In this document: positions 48,963 to 57,623 of the stretch, piece after piece | Numbering within the stretch: position 1 is the stretch's first letter | How the letters are laid out: every line of letters begins with the position of its first letter | Source of the DNA: Curtobacterium pusillum | GTDB taxonomy: Bacteria; Actinomycetota; Actinomycetes; Actinomycetales; Microbacteriaceae | NCBI GenBank assembly: GCA_002025645.1 | Contig: CP018783.1 | Coordinates: 1,178,001 to 1,242,000 of the forward strand | Direction of reading: 5' to 3' | Length of the DNA stretch: 64,000 nt | The notes under the pieces: generated by a model | Database searches by the model: none | Seen by the model: the letters and a program-made list of their open reading frames with translations, nothing else | What the model was told of the DNA's origin: nothing | Made by a program: the position numbers and the translations under genes

Positions 48963-50980
48963 GCCACCTGTTCGGGAGTGAGGTCGACGGAGAGGCCCGT
49001 CATCGAGGACCGGGCTTCCGCGATCGTACGCGGTCCGAAGAGCGGGAACGTCGGGAAGGGCTGGTTCAGCACGTAGGCCAGGGCGATCGCCGTCGCCGGG
49101 ACGCCGAACTGCTCGCCGAGCTCCCGCGCCCGACGCAGGCGTTCGAAGTTGTCGTCGGAGTAGTAGCAGCGCACGAGTTCGGCGTCGCTCGTGTCCTCCG
49201 GCTTCGCGCGGCCCGTGAAGAACCCGCGCGCCTGGGACGACCACGGCAGGAGCGGGACCTGACGCTCCTCGAGCCACTGCTTCGAGGCGGCGTCGGTCGC
49301 GTGCCGGCACCCCGCCCACGGGACGTCGTACGCCTCGGCCAGACCGAAGTGGTTGCTGAGGACCTCGAACTCGTGCTTGCCGTTCGCGCGGGCGTACTCG
49401 TTGGCCTCGTCGAAGCGGGCGGTGCTCCAGTTCGATCCGCCGTACACGCGGATGCGGCCGGCACGGCGGTGCTCGTCGAGGACGTCGACGAACTCCCCCA
49501 CCGGGATGTCCTCGTTGTCGCGGTGCATCATGTAGACGTCCGCGTAGTCGGTGCCCTGGCGTTCGAGGCTCTCGAGCAGCTGGCGGGTGAGCGACTCCGG
49601 GTCGCAGAACGGCGTGTGCGCACCCTTCGTGATGACGACCACGTCCTCGCGCACGCCGCGGTTCTGGATCCACTTGCCCAGGCGGCCCTCGAGCACGCCG
49701 CCGCCGTAGATGTACCCGGTGTCGAAGACGTTGCCGCCCTGCTCGGCGAACAGGTCGAAGATGGCGCTGGCGTGTGCCAGGTCGGGCTGGTTGTCGACGC
49801 CCATGACCAGGCGGGACATCCGCTTGCCGACGCCGGGGACCTCGCCGTACTTCATCGGGTGGTCGGCCCGGTCCGGCTCGTGCGCGGCCACCACGAGCGG
49901 CCGGCCGCTGACGGTCGGGATGTCGGCGGTCTCGGCCTCGAACGGGAAGCGCAGGCCGATCGCGGCACGCCACCTGTCGAGCGTGCGGGCGGCGGCGAGC
50001 GACTCGTCGAGGGTGAACTCGGGGGCGTCGACCCGGCCGGCGGCCAGTGCGGCGGTGGTCGCGTCGGCTTCGCGGGCGTAGGGGTGCTCGCCCGCGAACG
50101 AGAGCGTGCGCGGGTCCTCGTCGACGGTGCGCACCTCGATCGTCGGGTCGTCGCCGAGGGTCCACGGGTCGATCAGCGTGATCTTCCCGGTCGTGCCGTA
50201 CACGACAACGGCGTTGTCGTCCTGCACGCGGACGCCGGTGCGGAGGCTGGCCGTGATGCCGTTCTTGTAGGAGAGCTCGGCCACGGTCCACTCGTCGACG
50301 CCGGTCGGGCCGAGCGTCCCGGTCGCCGTCAGCTCGGTCGGTTCCGCGACCGCCACGCCCGTCGCAGCCTGCACGATCGCCGCGGCCATCGTCACCGGGT
50401 ACCCGCCGACGTCGAGGATGCCGCCGCCGGCGGTGTCGACGTCGAACAACCGGCCGGTCCGACCGCCGGCACGGAACGCGAACGAGGCGTCGATGTGGGT
50501 GACCTCGCCGATCGCACCCTGGCGCACGAGGTCGAGCAGGGCCGCGGTCTGCGGGTGGAAGCGGTACATGTACGCCTCGACGAGCGGCAGGCCGGCCTGG
50601 CGTGCGGCATCGGCGAGCGCCATCGAGGTGCCGTGGTTCGGCGACAGGGGCTTCTCGCACAGCACGGCCTTGCCGGCGGCGAGCGCGGCGAGCACGAGGG
50701 CCGCGTGACCGGTGTGCACGGTGGAGACGTACACGGCGTGCACCCGGGGGTCGGCGAGGACCTCGTCGTAGGTGCGGGCGGCGACGTCGGCGAAGCCGTG
50801 CTCGGCCGCTTCGTCCGCGAACGCCTGCGCACGCTCGGTCGACGAGCTGCCGGCGGCCACGAGGGTCGCCCCGGCAGTGCTCAACGACAGCTGCGAGAGG
50901 AAGCGGCGGGCGATGCTGCCCGGCCCGAGGACGGCCCAGTTCTGGGTGCTGGTGGCGGTGGTCGCGGTCTGCGCTGACAT
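48941..50980 (-). CDS. Gfo/Idh/MocA dehydrogenase - aldo/keto reductase fusion
   Basis: A 679-residue two-domain protein. Residues about 15-340 are a Gfo/Idh/MocA NAD(P) dehydrogenase (WAVLGPGSIARRFLSQL, then AGKAVLCEKPLSPN with the catalytic Lys). Residues about 360-679 are an aldo/keto reductase (RLVMGVDNQPD; NVFDTGYIYGGG holds the catalytic Tyr; YADVYMMHRDNED). Fusing two NADP oxidoreductases suggests sequential redox steps on one sugar. I chose ATG 50980 (SAQTATTAT). It shares its regulatory region with the divergent ABC genes. Confidence 0.88.
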   Translation of the reverse strand: MSAQTATTATSTQNWAVLGPGSIARRFLSQLSLSTAGATLVAAGSSSTERAQAFADEAAEHGFADVAARTYDEVLADPRVHAVYVSTVHTGHAALVLAALAAGKAVLCEKPLSPNHGTSMALADAARQAGLPLVEAYMYRFHPQTAALLDLVRQGAIGEVTHIDASFAFRAGGRTGRLFDVDTAGGGILDVGGYPVTMAAAIVQAATGVAVAEPTELTATGTLGPTGVDEWTVAELSYKNGITASLRTGVRVQDDNAVVVYGTTGKITLIDPWTLGDDPTIEVRTVDEDPRTLSFAGEHPYAREADATTAALAAGRVDAPEFTLDESLAAARTLDRWRAAIGLRFPFEAETADIPTVSGRPLVVAAHEPDRADHPMKYGEVPGVGKRMSRLVMGVDNQPDLAHASAIFDLFAEQGGNVFDTGYIYGGGVLEGRLGKWIQNRGVREDVVVITKGAHTPFCDPESLTRQLLESLERQGTDYADVYMMHRDNEDIPVGEFVDVLDEHRRAGRIRVYGGSNWSTARFDEANEYARANGKHEFEVLSNHFGLAEAYDVPWAGCRHATDAASKQWLEERQVPLLPWSSQARGFFTGRAKPEDTSDAELVRCYYSDDNFERLRRARELGEQFGVPATAIALAYVLNQPFPTFPLFGPRTIAEARSSMTGLSVDLTPEQVAWLDLRD

Positions 50981-50998
50981 GCGGATCCCTATCGTGTC

Positions 50999-51010
50999 GT
51001 GAACCTTCAC
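50999..51010. promoter_or_regulatory. LacI-type operator O1 (dehydrogenase side)
   Basis: GTGAACCTTCAC, a near-perfect 12-base dyad followed by GGTCG, lies 18 bases before the fusion gene start. It shares the pattern GTGARCSTTCACGGTCG with the site at 51103. Confidence 0.6.
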
Positions 51011-51061
51011 GGTCGCATCGACCGTAACGCCCCGTTCCCGCTGTCGCAATGATGTTGGTGC

Positions 51062-51114
51062 TTGACACGGCGTGTCGGTCGGGGCAGGCTCTGCACCACT
51101 TCGTGAGCGTTCAC
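51062..51114 (+). promoter_or_regulatory. ABC-operon promoter with LacI-type operator O2
   Basis: TTGACA (51062-51067), a 17-base spacer and a weak CAGGCT -10 box (51085-51090). The dyad GTGAGCGTTCAC (51103-51114) with central CG lies just after the expected transcript start, a normal place for LacI-type repression. Confidence 0.65.
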
Positions 51115-51181
51115 GGTCGAACGCTCCGGGCATCTCCATCGCAACGAACATCCCCATCTCAATGACGAGAGCAGGTACTCC

Positions 51182-52489
51182 GTGACAGCAGCACCATCGA
51201 CCAGTCTCAGCCGGCGGGGGTTCCTCGCCGGTGCGGGCGCCCTCGGCGCCCTCGCCACCACGGCGCTCCTCGCCGGGTGCTCCACCGGCACCGCCATCTC
51301 GAAGGACCCCGACGAACTGGTGCTCTGGTACTGGAACCGGTCTCTCGACCCGAAGTTCCTGAAGCAGGCAGCCGGGGGCATCAGCGGGCACGAGCCGAAG
51401 CGCCTCCGGCCCGACCTGATCGGCGGCGCGTCGTACGACACGAAGTTCCGGACCGCTCTCGCCGGCAACGCGTTCATCCCCGACGTGCTCATGGTGAACT
51501 CGAACTGCTGGCTGTACTTCCCCGACGAGGACCTGTTCACCGACTTCGACGACCACGGCGGCGCGGCGAAGAAGGACGAGTACTACGACTGGAAGCTCGC
51601 GCTCGGCCGCACCCCGAGCGGCCGGCAGTGCTTCTGGCCGGTGGACACCGGTCCGACCGGGTTCTTCTACCGGCAGGACGTCCTGGCGAAGGCCGGGCTG
51701 CCGACCGACCCCGACGAGGTCTCCGACGCCATCGCGACCTGGGACGGGTTCCGGTCGTTCGGCGCGAAGATCCGCAAGGGGGCCGGCGCGGCGACCGTGA
51801 TCACCGCCACCCAGCTCTTCAACCAGTACATCTTCGCCAGCCCCACCCGGTACTTCGACCGCGACGACCGGCCGGTGTTCGAGCAGGACGACAGCTCGGT
51901 GCGCCAGGCGTGGGAGAACGCCGTCGCCTGCATCCGGTCCGGACTCACCGGCAACCTGCAGTCCGGAACCGACCAGAACGCCGGCTGGGTGTCGGGTCGG
52001 GTCGCCGGACAGATCGAGGGTGCCTGGTGGACCCAGGTCATCCACGACACCGCACCGGACGCCGCCGGGAAGTGGCGCATCGCCCGGCAGCCGGAGCGGC
52101 CGGGCAACAGCGGCGGCTCGTTCCTCGCCGTCCCGAAGACGTCGAAGGACCCGGCGGCGGCAGCGGCGTTCGCGCAGTGGATCACGTCCCCCGAGGTGCA
52201 GTCGCACACGTACAACGACGTGCAGCTGTTCCCCTCGACACCGGCGTCGTTCTCGAACGGTCTCATGAAGAACCCCGGGAACTACTTCGGTGACCAGGAC
52301 CCGCTCGGGTTCTTCAACGCCTCGGCCACGGATGTCCCCGTGACGTACATCTCGAACTCGGAGCGCTTCATCGGTGCGTTCGCGACGGAGATCACGAACG
52401 TCGAGTCCGGCAAGGACCCGGAGCGTGCCTGGCAGGACGCCGTCGACCAGACCAACCGGGTCCTCGAGAAGCGCGGGGTGCGGGCATGA
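51182..52489 (+). CDS. ABC transporter substrate-binding lipoprotein (carbohydrate, CUT1 type)
   Basis: A 435-residue extracellular solute-binding protein, family 1. The N-terminus has a twin-arginine-like SRRGFLAGAGA and a lipobox LLAGC (Cys33), so it is exported and lipid-anchored. The mature part opens ELVLWYWNRSLDPKFLK. GTG 51182 overlaps no other gene; its stop overlaps the first permease by four bases. It probably binds a sugar or glycoside handled by the divergent fusion enzyme. Confidence 0.92.
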   Translation: MTAAPSTSLSRRGFLAGAGALGALATTALLAGCSTGTAISKDPDELVLWYWNRSLDPKFLKQAAGGISGHEPKRLRPDLIGGASYDTKFRTALAGNAFIPDVLMVNSNCWLYFPDEDLFTDFDDHGGAAKKDEYYDWKLALGRTPSGRQCFWPVDTGPTGFFYRQDVLAKAGLPTDPDEVSDAIATWDGFRSFGAKIRKGAGAATVITATQLFNQYIFASPTRYFDRDDRPVFEQDDSSVRQAWENAVACIRSGLTGNLQSGTDQNAGWVSGRVAGQIEGAWWTQVIHDTAPDAAGKWRIARQPERPGNSGGSFLAVPKTSKDPAAAAAFAQWITSPEVQSHTYNDVQLFPSTPASFSNGLMKNPGNYFGDQDPLGFFNASATDVPVTYISNSERFIGAFATEITNVESGKDPERAWQDAVDQTNRVLEKRGVRA

Positions 52490-53520
52490 GCACGAAGCAG
52501 GCACCCCCGACCACGAGCATCCCCGCGGTCGTCGGCACCCCGACGGCGTCCATCACCACCGCCGCGACCGGCGGGCGGTTCGGCCTCCGGCGCTTCTGGC
52601 CGCAGTACGTCGCGATCGCGCCGTTCTACATCCTGTTCCTGGTCTTCGGGCTGTTCCCGATCGTCTTCTCGATCGTGCTGTCGTTCACCGACTGGGACGG
52701 CGTCGGCTCCCCAGCGTTCGTCGGGCTGGCGCAGTACCAGTACCTGCTCGGCGACCCCCGGTTCTGGAACGCCGTCGCCAACACGTTCCTGATCTGGATC
52801 ATGTCCACGGTGCCGATGCTGTTCCTGGCACTCGTCCTCGCGTTCCTGCTGCACGGCGACATCCGCGGCAAGGGTCTCTACCGGGTGGCGTTCTTCATCC
52901 CGAACGTCACGAGCATGGTCGCGATGGCGATCGTCTTCGGTTCGGTGTTCTCCGACGGCTTCGGCCTGGTGAACGCCGCGATGAAGGCGCTCGGGGCCGA
53001 CCCCGTCGGGTGGCTGTCGTCGTACTGGGGCATCAAGGTCACGATCTCGGTGATGGTGATCTGGCGCTGGACCGGGTACAACGCGATCATCTACCTCGCG
53101 GGCCTGCAGTCGATCTCCACCGAGCTCTACGACGCGGCGAAGGTCGACGGGGCGAACACGTGGCAGATCTTCTCGCGGATCACGGTGCCGCTCCTCCGGC
53201 CGGTGATCCTGTTCACCGTCATCACGTCGACGATCGGCGGGCTGGGGCTCTTCACGGAGCCGCAGATCCTGTTCAACGGCCAGGCGGTCGGAGGCCCGGA
53301 CGAGGCCGGCATGACGATCGTGCTCTACCAGTACGAACAGGCGTTCAACCAGTTCGACTTCGGGTACGGCTCGGCGATCGCCTGGGTGCTGTTCATCTTC
53401 TCGGTGGTCTTCGCGATCATCAACTGGCGACTGCTCAGTGAACGCGACGGCCTCAAGACCCCGCGGCGCCTGCGGACCCCGCGCGCCGTCCGCACCGCTC
53501 CGAAGGGGGTCGACGCATGA
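52486..53520 (+). CDS. ABC sugar permease, MalF-like
   Basis: A 344-residue permease with six core helices after a 35-residue Thr/Ala-rich cytoplasmic tail. The EAA loop for ATPase contact reads ELYDAAKVDGANTWQIFSRI. It forms the channel with the next permease. It overlaps both neighbours by four bases. No ATPase gene is present; such systems usually borrow a shared MsiK-type ATPase encoded elsewhere. Confidence 0.93.
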   Translation: MSTKQAPPTTSIPAVVGTPTASITTAATGGRFGLRRFWPQYVAIAPFYILFLVFGLFPIVFSIVLSFTDWDGVGSPAFVGLAQYQYLLGDPRFWNAVANTFLIWIMSTVPMLFLALVLAFLLHGDIRGKGLYRVAFFIPNVTSMVAMAIVFGSVFSDGFGLVNAAMKALGADPVGWLSSYWGIKVTISVMVIWRWTGYNAIIYLAGLQSISTELYDAAKVDGANTWQIFSRITVPLLRPVILFTVITSTIGGLGLFTEPQILFNGQAVGGPDEAGMTIVLYQYEQAFNQFDFGYGSAIAWVLFIFSVVFAIINWRLLSERDGLKTPRRLRTPRAVRTAPKGVDA

Positions 53521-54431
53521 CCGCGACACCGACCACGACGACGACCAACACCGCAGCGGCGCTCGGTCGACCGGGTGCCGCTGGTCAGGACCGCGGGCAC
53601 GCGTTCCGCCGCGGATGGGTGGGGACCGCCGTCACGCACCTGTGCCTGATCGTCGGCGTCGTGCTGTCGATCTTCCCGTTCTACTGGTTGCTCGTGATGT
53701 CGACGTCGACGAACGCGGAGATCTTCGGCTACCCGCCGTCGCTCTGGTTCGGCGGCAACGCCCTGGCGAACGTCGCCTCGGTGTTCAGCAACGTCGACAT
53801 GCTCCGGGCCCTGCTCAACACCGTCATCGTGGCGGGTGGCACGGCGGTCCTCGTGATGCTGTTCGACTCGCTCGCGGCGTTCGCCTTCGCGAAGTACGAG
53901 TTCCCGTTCAAGCGCTCCCTGTTCACGGTGATGCTCGCCACCTTCCTCGTGCCCGGCAGCCTGTCGCTGGTGCCGAGCTTCGTGCTGATGGCGCACCTCG
54001 GGTGGATCGGGGGCTTGCAGGCGTTGATCATCCCGGGCGCCGCGAACGCGTTCGGGATCTTCCTGCTCCGGCAGTTCGCCACCGGGTCGATCCCGAACGA
54101 GGTCATCGACTCGGCCCGGGTCGACGGCGCCGGGTTCTTCCGCACCTGGTGGTCGATCGCGGTCCCGATGCTCCGGGGCGGCCTGGCGTTCCTCGGGATC
54201 TTCACGTTCATCACGGCGTGGAACGACTACGTCTGGCCGCTCATCGTGCTCATCGACCCGAAGGGCCAGACGCTGCAGGTGGCGCTGGCCGGGCTGAGCT
54301 CGGTGAACGCGACCGACCTCGGTGCCGTGATGGCCGGCGCGGTGATCAGCGTGTTCCCGTTGATCGGGGTGTTCATCATCGGTTCGCGGCACTTCATCGC
54401 GAACATCGCCGCCGGTGCGCTGAAGGGATGA
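53517..54431 (+). CDS. ABC sugar permease, MalG-like
   Basis: A 304-residue permease. The EAA loop reads NEVIDSARVDGAGFFRTWW. The N-terminal FPFYWLLVMSTSTNAEIFGYPP and the C-terminal helices fit the CUT1 MalG type. It is the last gene of the three-gene importer operon. A 16-base hairpin terminator follows four bases after its stop. Confidence 0.93.
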   Translation: MTATPTTTTTNTAAALGRPGAAGQDRGHAFRRGWVGTAVTHLCLIVGVVLSIFPFYWLLVMSTSTNAEIFGYPPSLWFGGNALANVASVFSNVDMLRALLNTVIVAGGTAVLVMLFDSLAAFAFAKYEFPFKRSLFTVMLATFLVPGSLSLVPSFVLMAHLGWIGGLQALIIPGAANAFGIFLLRQFATGSIPNEVIDSARVDGAGFFRTWWSIAVPMLRGGLAFLGIFTFITAWNDYVWPLIVLIDPKGQTLQVALAGLSSVNATDLGAVMAGAVISVFPLIGVFIIGSRHFIANIAAGALKG

Positions 54432-54434
54432 GGC

Positions 54435-54471
54435 CGTGGGCGGCAGCGCGTGTCCCGCGCTGCCGCCCACG
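54435..54471 (+). terminator. terminator of the ABC operon
   Basis: Perfect 16-base arms CGTGGGCGGCAGCGCG and CGCGCTGCCGCCCACG with a five-base loop. It lies directly after the last permease and before the TAGACT box of the next gene. Confidence 0.75.
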
Positions 54472-54489
54472 AATCCCTAGACTCACCCC

Positions 54490-55038
54490 ATGGCAAGTGC
54501 TCGCGACCGTGTCCTCGACAGCTTCGTCGCCATCGTGTGCGAAGAAGGGGAACGCCCGGCGACCCTCGACGCCGTGGCCGCCCGCGCCGGTGTCTCGAAG
54601 GGCGGGTTGCTGTACCACTTCGGCTCGAAGGCGGCACTCGTCGAGGGCCTGTGCGAGCGACTGTCCGACCTGTCCGCGATCGACGTCGAGCGGATGCGGG
54701 ACGCCGAGGACGGTGCCGCGCGCTACTTCGTCCGCAACTGCCAGTTCGTCGGCAGCGAGCTCGACCTCGCGCTCCTCGCCGCCAGTCGACTGCAGCAGGC
54801 CGGGTACGAAGAGGCCGGCCGCACCCTCGACGACACCGAGAACGCCTGGCTCGCGACACTCGTCGACTCGCTCGGCGACGCGCCCACTGCCCAGGCGATC
54901 AAGCTCATGGGCGACGGGCTGTACCACGCAGCGTCACTCGGTGCTGCGAGCGCCGGCCGACCCGACCGGGCGAGCGTCGACATGGAGCCGCTCCTCGCCG
55001 TCGTCGACCGCTTGATCGCCACCCGACCCGGCGCGTGA
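54490..55038 (+). CDS. TetR family transcriptional regulator
   Basis: A 182-residue protein. The HTH is LDAVAARAGVSKGGLLYHFGSK, with first helix RVLDSFVAIVCEEGERPATL. The C-terminal region resembles TetR_C of the efflux-regulator type. ATG 54490 lies six bases after TAGACT (54478-54483), so the mRNA is probably leaderless and separate from the ABC operon. Its target is not evident; the next gene is a small membrane protein. Confidence 0.88.
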   Translation: MASARDRVLDSFVAIVCEEGERPATLDAVAARAGVSKGGLLYHFGSKAALVEGLCERLSDLSAIDVERMRDAEDGAARYFVRNCQFVGSELDLALLAASRLQQAGYEEAGRTLDDTENAWLATLVDSLGDAPTAQAIKLMGDGLYHAASLGAASAGRPDRASVDMEPLLAVVDRLIATRPGA

Positions 55039-55105
55039 ACGACGATCCCCGCTCCTGGGGATAGACTGGGTGCGATCCACCCGCCTGACATCCGGAGGTA
55101 CCACT

Positions 55106-55276
55106 GTGGGCCGCGTCATCGCCGCTGTTTTCTCGATCCTGCTGCTGCTGGTGTCGATGTACCTGTTCGGTTTCGCGTTCCAGGTGAGCTCGGGTCAGGC
55201 GTTCATCTTCATGGGCGGTCTCGTGCTCATGTGCCTCTCGTTCTTCCTGCCGATCCACGTCTTCGGCAAGCGGTAG
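55106..55276 (+). CDS. small two-helix membrane protein
   Basis: A 56-residue protein with two membrane helices (RVIAAVFSILLLLVSMYLFG and FIFMGGLVLMCLSFFLPIHV). No family is recognised. GTG 55106 follows a clear GGAGGT site; a TAGACT box about 40 bases upstream (in GATAGACTGGG) is its likely promoter, so unlike its neighbours it has a leader. A strong terminator follows. Confidence 0.75.
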   Translation: MGRVIAAVFSILLLLVSMYLFGFAFQVSSGQAFIFMGGLVLMCLSFFLPIHVFGKR

Positions 55277-55292
55277 TCAGCACCGCACACGA

Positions 55293-55324
55293 ACGGCCCC
55301 GCACCTCTCGAGGTGCGGGGCCGT
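55293..55324 (+). terminator. terminator hairpin after the small membrane gene
   Basis: Perfect 15-base arms ACGGCCCCGCACCTC and GAGGTGCGGGGCCGT with a two-base loop. The following 55325-55462 region has further short repeats of GGGGCGC type but no gene that I can support. Confidence 0.78.
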
Positions 55325-55462
55325 CGTCGTTCGGGGCTGGCGGGATGTCCGTCCATGCGCGCACCGAGATCGCGCCCCGGAACGGACACCGCGCCCCGTC
55401 AGAACGGGGCGCGGTGGCCGGCGCGGGGCGCAGTGGCCAGGAAGAGCCGCGCCGCGACCGCC

Positions 55463-55942
55463 CTACGCGAGCACGCGCAACCGGCGCAGCGTCACCGCCG
55501 TCGACACCGCGGCGTGCACGGCCTCGGCACCCTTGTCCTCCTTCGACCCCGGCAGTCCGGCGCGGTCGATCCCCTGCTGCTCGTCGTCGAGCGTGAGGAC
55601 GCCGAACCCGACGGGCTTGCCGGTGTCGATCGCCACGCGGGTGAGCCCGCTCGTGGCCGCGTCCGACACGTACTCGAAGTGCGGGGTGCCGCCCCGGATG
55701 ATCACGCCGAGGGCGACCGCTGCGTCGAACCCGGACTCCAGCGCGGCCTTCGCGACCACCGGCAGCTCGAAGCTGCCCGGGACGGGGATGACCTCGGCCG
55801 TGGCGCCGAGCCGTTCGACCTCGCGCTGCGCCCCGGCGAGGAGCCCGCCCGCGATCTGGTCGTGCCACTGCCCGGCGACGATCGCCACCCGGATCCCGGT
55901 GCCGTCGACCTGGTCGCGGTCCGCCGCGCCTGCTCCGCTCAT
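55463..55942 (-). CDS. ribH: 6,7-dimethyl-8-ribityllumazine synthase
   Basis: A 159-residue lumazine synthase. [15 protein letters not shown] and [16 protein letters not shown] (with the catalytic His) are the family motifs, as is [14 protein letters not shown]. It condenses the ribityl-uracil with DHBP to lumazine, usually within an icosahedral particle. It overlaps ribB by four bases. It is the last gene of the riboswitch-controlled operon. Confidence 0.95.
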   Translation of the reverse strand: MSGAGAADRDQVDGTGIRVAIVAGQWHDQIAGGLLAGAQREVERLGATAEVIPVPGSFELPVVAKAALESGFDAAVALGVIIRGGTPHFEYVSDAATSGLTRVAIDTGKPVGFGVLTLDDEQQGIDRAGLPGSKEDKGAEAVHAAVSTAVTLRRLRVLA

Positions 55943-56595
55943 CGTGCTGTTCCCTCCGTGGACAGGGCTTCCGCCGCCGTCCGGTCTGCCGCGTCGAGCC
56001 ACTCGACGAGTGCGGCGATGGTGATGACGGGCACGCCTTCCCGGTGCCCCAGTTCGACGAGCCGCGGCAGGCGCATCATGCTGCCGTCCTCGTCGACGAT
56101 CTCGCAGATCGCCGCTGCGGGACGCAACCCCGCGGCGGTGACGAGCTCGATCGCTGCTTCGGTGTGGCCCGCACGTTCGCGGACCCCGCCCGGCCGTGCG
56201 CGCAGGGGCACGACGTGTCCGGGACGGTGCAGGTCGTCGCGCACGGAGGCCGGATCGGCGAGGACCCGCAGCGTCCGCGCGCGGTCGTGCGCGCTGATCC
56301 CGGTGGTCACCCCGACGGCTGCGTCCACGGTCACGGTGTAGGCGGTGCCGCGGACGTCCTCGTTGTGCTGCACCATCGGCGGCAGGTCGAGTGCGTCCGC
56401 GATCTCGACGCTCACCGGGGCGCAGATGAACCCGGACGAGTGCGCGACCGTCCAGGCGATCCACTCGGGTGTCGCGAGTTCCGCGGACAGGATGACGTCG
56501 CCCTCGTTCTCCCGGTGCTCGTCGTCCGCGACGATGACGGGACGGCCGACCGCGATCGCGGCGACGGCGTCCTCGATGCTCGACAGCGCGTCCAT
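55939..56595 (-). CDS. ribB: 3,4-dihydroxy-2-butanone-4-phosphate synthase
   Basis: A 218-residue monofunctional RibB. The acidic loop [12 protein letters not shown] binds Mg2+; [18 protein letters not shown] [13 protein letters not shown] and [17 protein letters not shown] and [11 protein letters not shown] complete the site. It makes DHBP from ribulose-5-phosphate. The GTP cyclohydrolase II (RibA) domain that is often fused is absent, so RibA must be encoded elsewhere. Its start abuts the ribE stop directly. Confidence 0.94.
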   Translation of the reverse strand: MDALSSIEDAVAAIAVGRPVIVADDEHRENEGDVILSAELATPEWIAWTVAHSSGFICAPVSVEIADALDLPPMVQHNEDVRGTAYTVTVDAAVGVTTGISAHDRARTLRVLADPASVRDDLHRPGHVVPLRARPGGVRERAGHTEAAIELVTAAGLRPAAAICEIVDEDGSMMRLPRLVELGHREGVPVITIAALVEWLDAADRTAAEALSTEGTAR

Positions 56596-57225
56596 CTAGA
56601 CCGCCTCGGCGACCCGGTCGAGCCGCAGCATCCGTCGGACGTGCCGTGCCAGGACGTCGGTCTCGATGTTCACGCGGTCCCCCGGCACGCGGGCACCGAG
56701 TGTCGTGGCCTCGAGCGTCTCCGGGATGAGGCTCACCTCGAACCAGGCGTCGCCGACCGGGGTGTCCTCATCGGAGACGGCGCTCACCGTGAGCGAGACG
56801 CCGTCGATCGCGATCGAGCCCTTGTCGACGACGAGCGGACTGAGCTCCGGTGCGAGCGAGAACCGCACGCGCCGCCAGCCGTCGCCGTCCGCGGTCTCGA
56901 GCACGGTGGCGGTGCCGTCGACGTGCCCCTGCACGATGTGGCCGCCGAGCCGGTCGCCGACGGAGGCCGCGCGCTCGAGGTTCAGGCGGTCGCCGACGGC
57001 GAGCGAACCGTGCGCGCTCATGTCGAGCGTCTGTTTCATGACGAAGGCCGTGAAGGTCTCCGGGGTCTGCTCGACGACCGTCAGGCAGACGCCCGAGGTG
57101 GCGATGGAGTCGCCGTGCCGCGCGTCCGCCACGACGAGCGGGCCGCGGACGCTGAGCGCGACGGAGTCGCCGTGCTGCTCGACGGCGGTGACCGTGCCGA
57201 GTTCCTCGATGATGCCGGTGAACAC
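56596..57225 (-). CDS. ribE: riboflavin synthase, alpha subunit
   Basis: A 209-residue enzyme of two lumazine-binding barrels. [11 protein letters not shown] opens the first, [14 protein letters not shown] and [12 protein letters not shown] lie in between, and [14 protein letters not shown] is the second-barrel counterpart. It dismutates two lumazines to riboflavin. GTG 57225 follows GAGAGGA. It is the first gene after the FMN riboswitch, about 95 bases downstream of it. Confidence 0.95.
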   Translation of the reverse strand: MFTGIIEELGTVTAVEQHGDSVALSVRGPLVVADARHGDSIATSGVCLTVVEQTPETFTAFVMKQTLDMSAHGSLAVGDRLNLERAASVGDRLGGHIVQGHVDGTATVLETADGDGWRRVRFSLAPELSPLVVDKGSIAIDGVSLTVSAVSDEDTPVGDAWFEVSLIPETLEATTLGARVPGDRVNIETDVLARHVRRMLRLDRVAEAV

Positions 57226-57317
57226 TGGTGTCCTCTCAACGGGACTCCGGGGGCGTTCGACGATCGTCGGCATCGACGGACGGGTCGCACCCACGGATCG
57301 TGGGACGTCTCGTCCGC

Positions 57318-57447
57318 CAGCGCGCCTCCCATCCGGACTTTCACCGTCGGTCCCGGAGTTCCACCGGGTCAACCTCTGCCGGGTTCGCACCCGTCATCAG
57401 TTCGTGGACTGTCACCACCGGTTCGGAATTACACCGACCCCGGAGCG
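57318..57447 (-). promoter_or_regulatory. FMN riboswitch (RFN element) controlling ribE-ribB-ribH
   Basis: The minus strand has the conserved RFN blocks in order: GGGTCGGTGTAATTCCGAAC, CGGTGGTGACAGTCCACGA, GGTGGAACTCCGGGACCGA, and CGGTGAAAGTCCGGATGGGA. Flavin mononucleotide binding should switch the operon off. Between it and the ribE start, a CCCACG/CGTGGG hairpin near 57290 may form the switch; translation control is likely because no U-run is present. A TATCGT -10 box (complement of 57462-57467) precedes it. Confidence 0.95.
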
Positions 57448-57539
57448 CTTGCGTACTCGGAACGATACCCCACACGGACGACGACGACACCGCACCGGTC
57501 GCGCGGGCGTAACCGAGCGTCGTGGAGGCGCGCCGCGCC

Positions 57540-57581
57540 GGACGGGAGGCACGGGGCGGGCCCGCACCGCGCCTCCAGGCC
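57540..57581. repeat. palindromic element between the rib promoter and the mprF-like gene
   Basis: GGACGGGAGGC (57540-57550) and GCCTCCAGGCC (57571-57581) pair at 9 of 11 positions around a GCGGGCCCGC inner dyad. A second partial arm (GTGGAGGCGCG) lies at 57522-57532. It is downstream of the mprF-like stop. Confidence 0.65.
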
Positions 57582-57623
57582 GCCGTGTGGTCCCGTGGGC
57601 CGCGGGGCGGACGCGTGGTCCGC

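Noticed and set aside
48941-52504. A single 1187-codon minus-strand frame
   Set aside because: Only 48941-50980 encodes recognisable domains; the upstream part is antisense to the ABC binding-protein gene and reads as low-complexity shadow.
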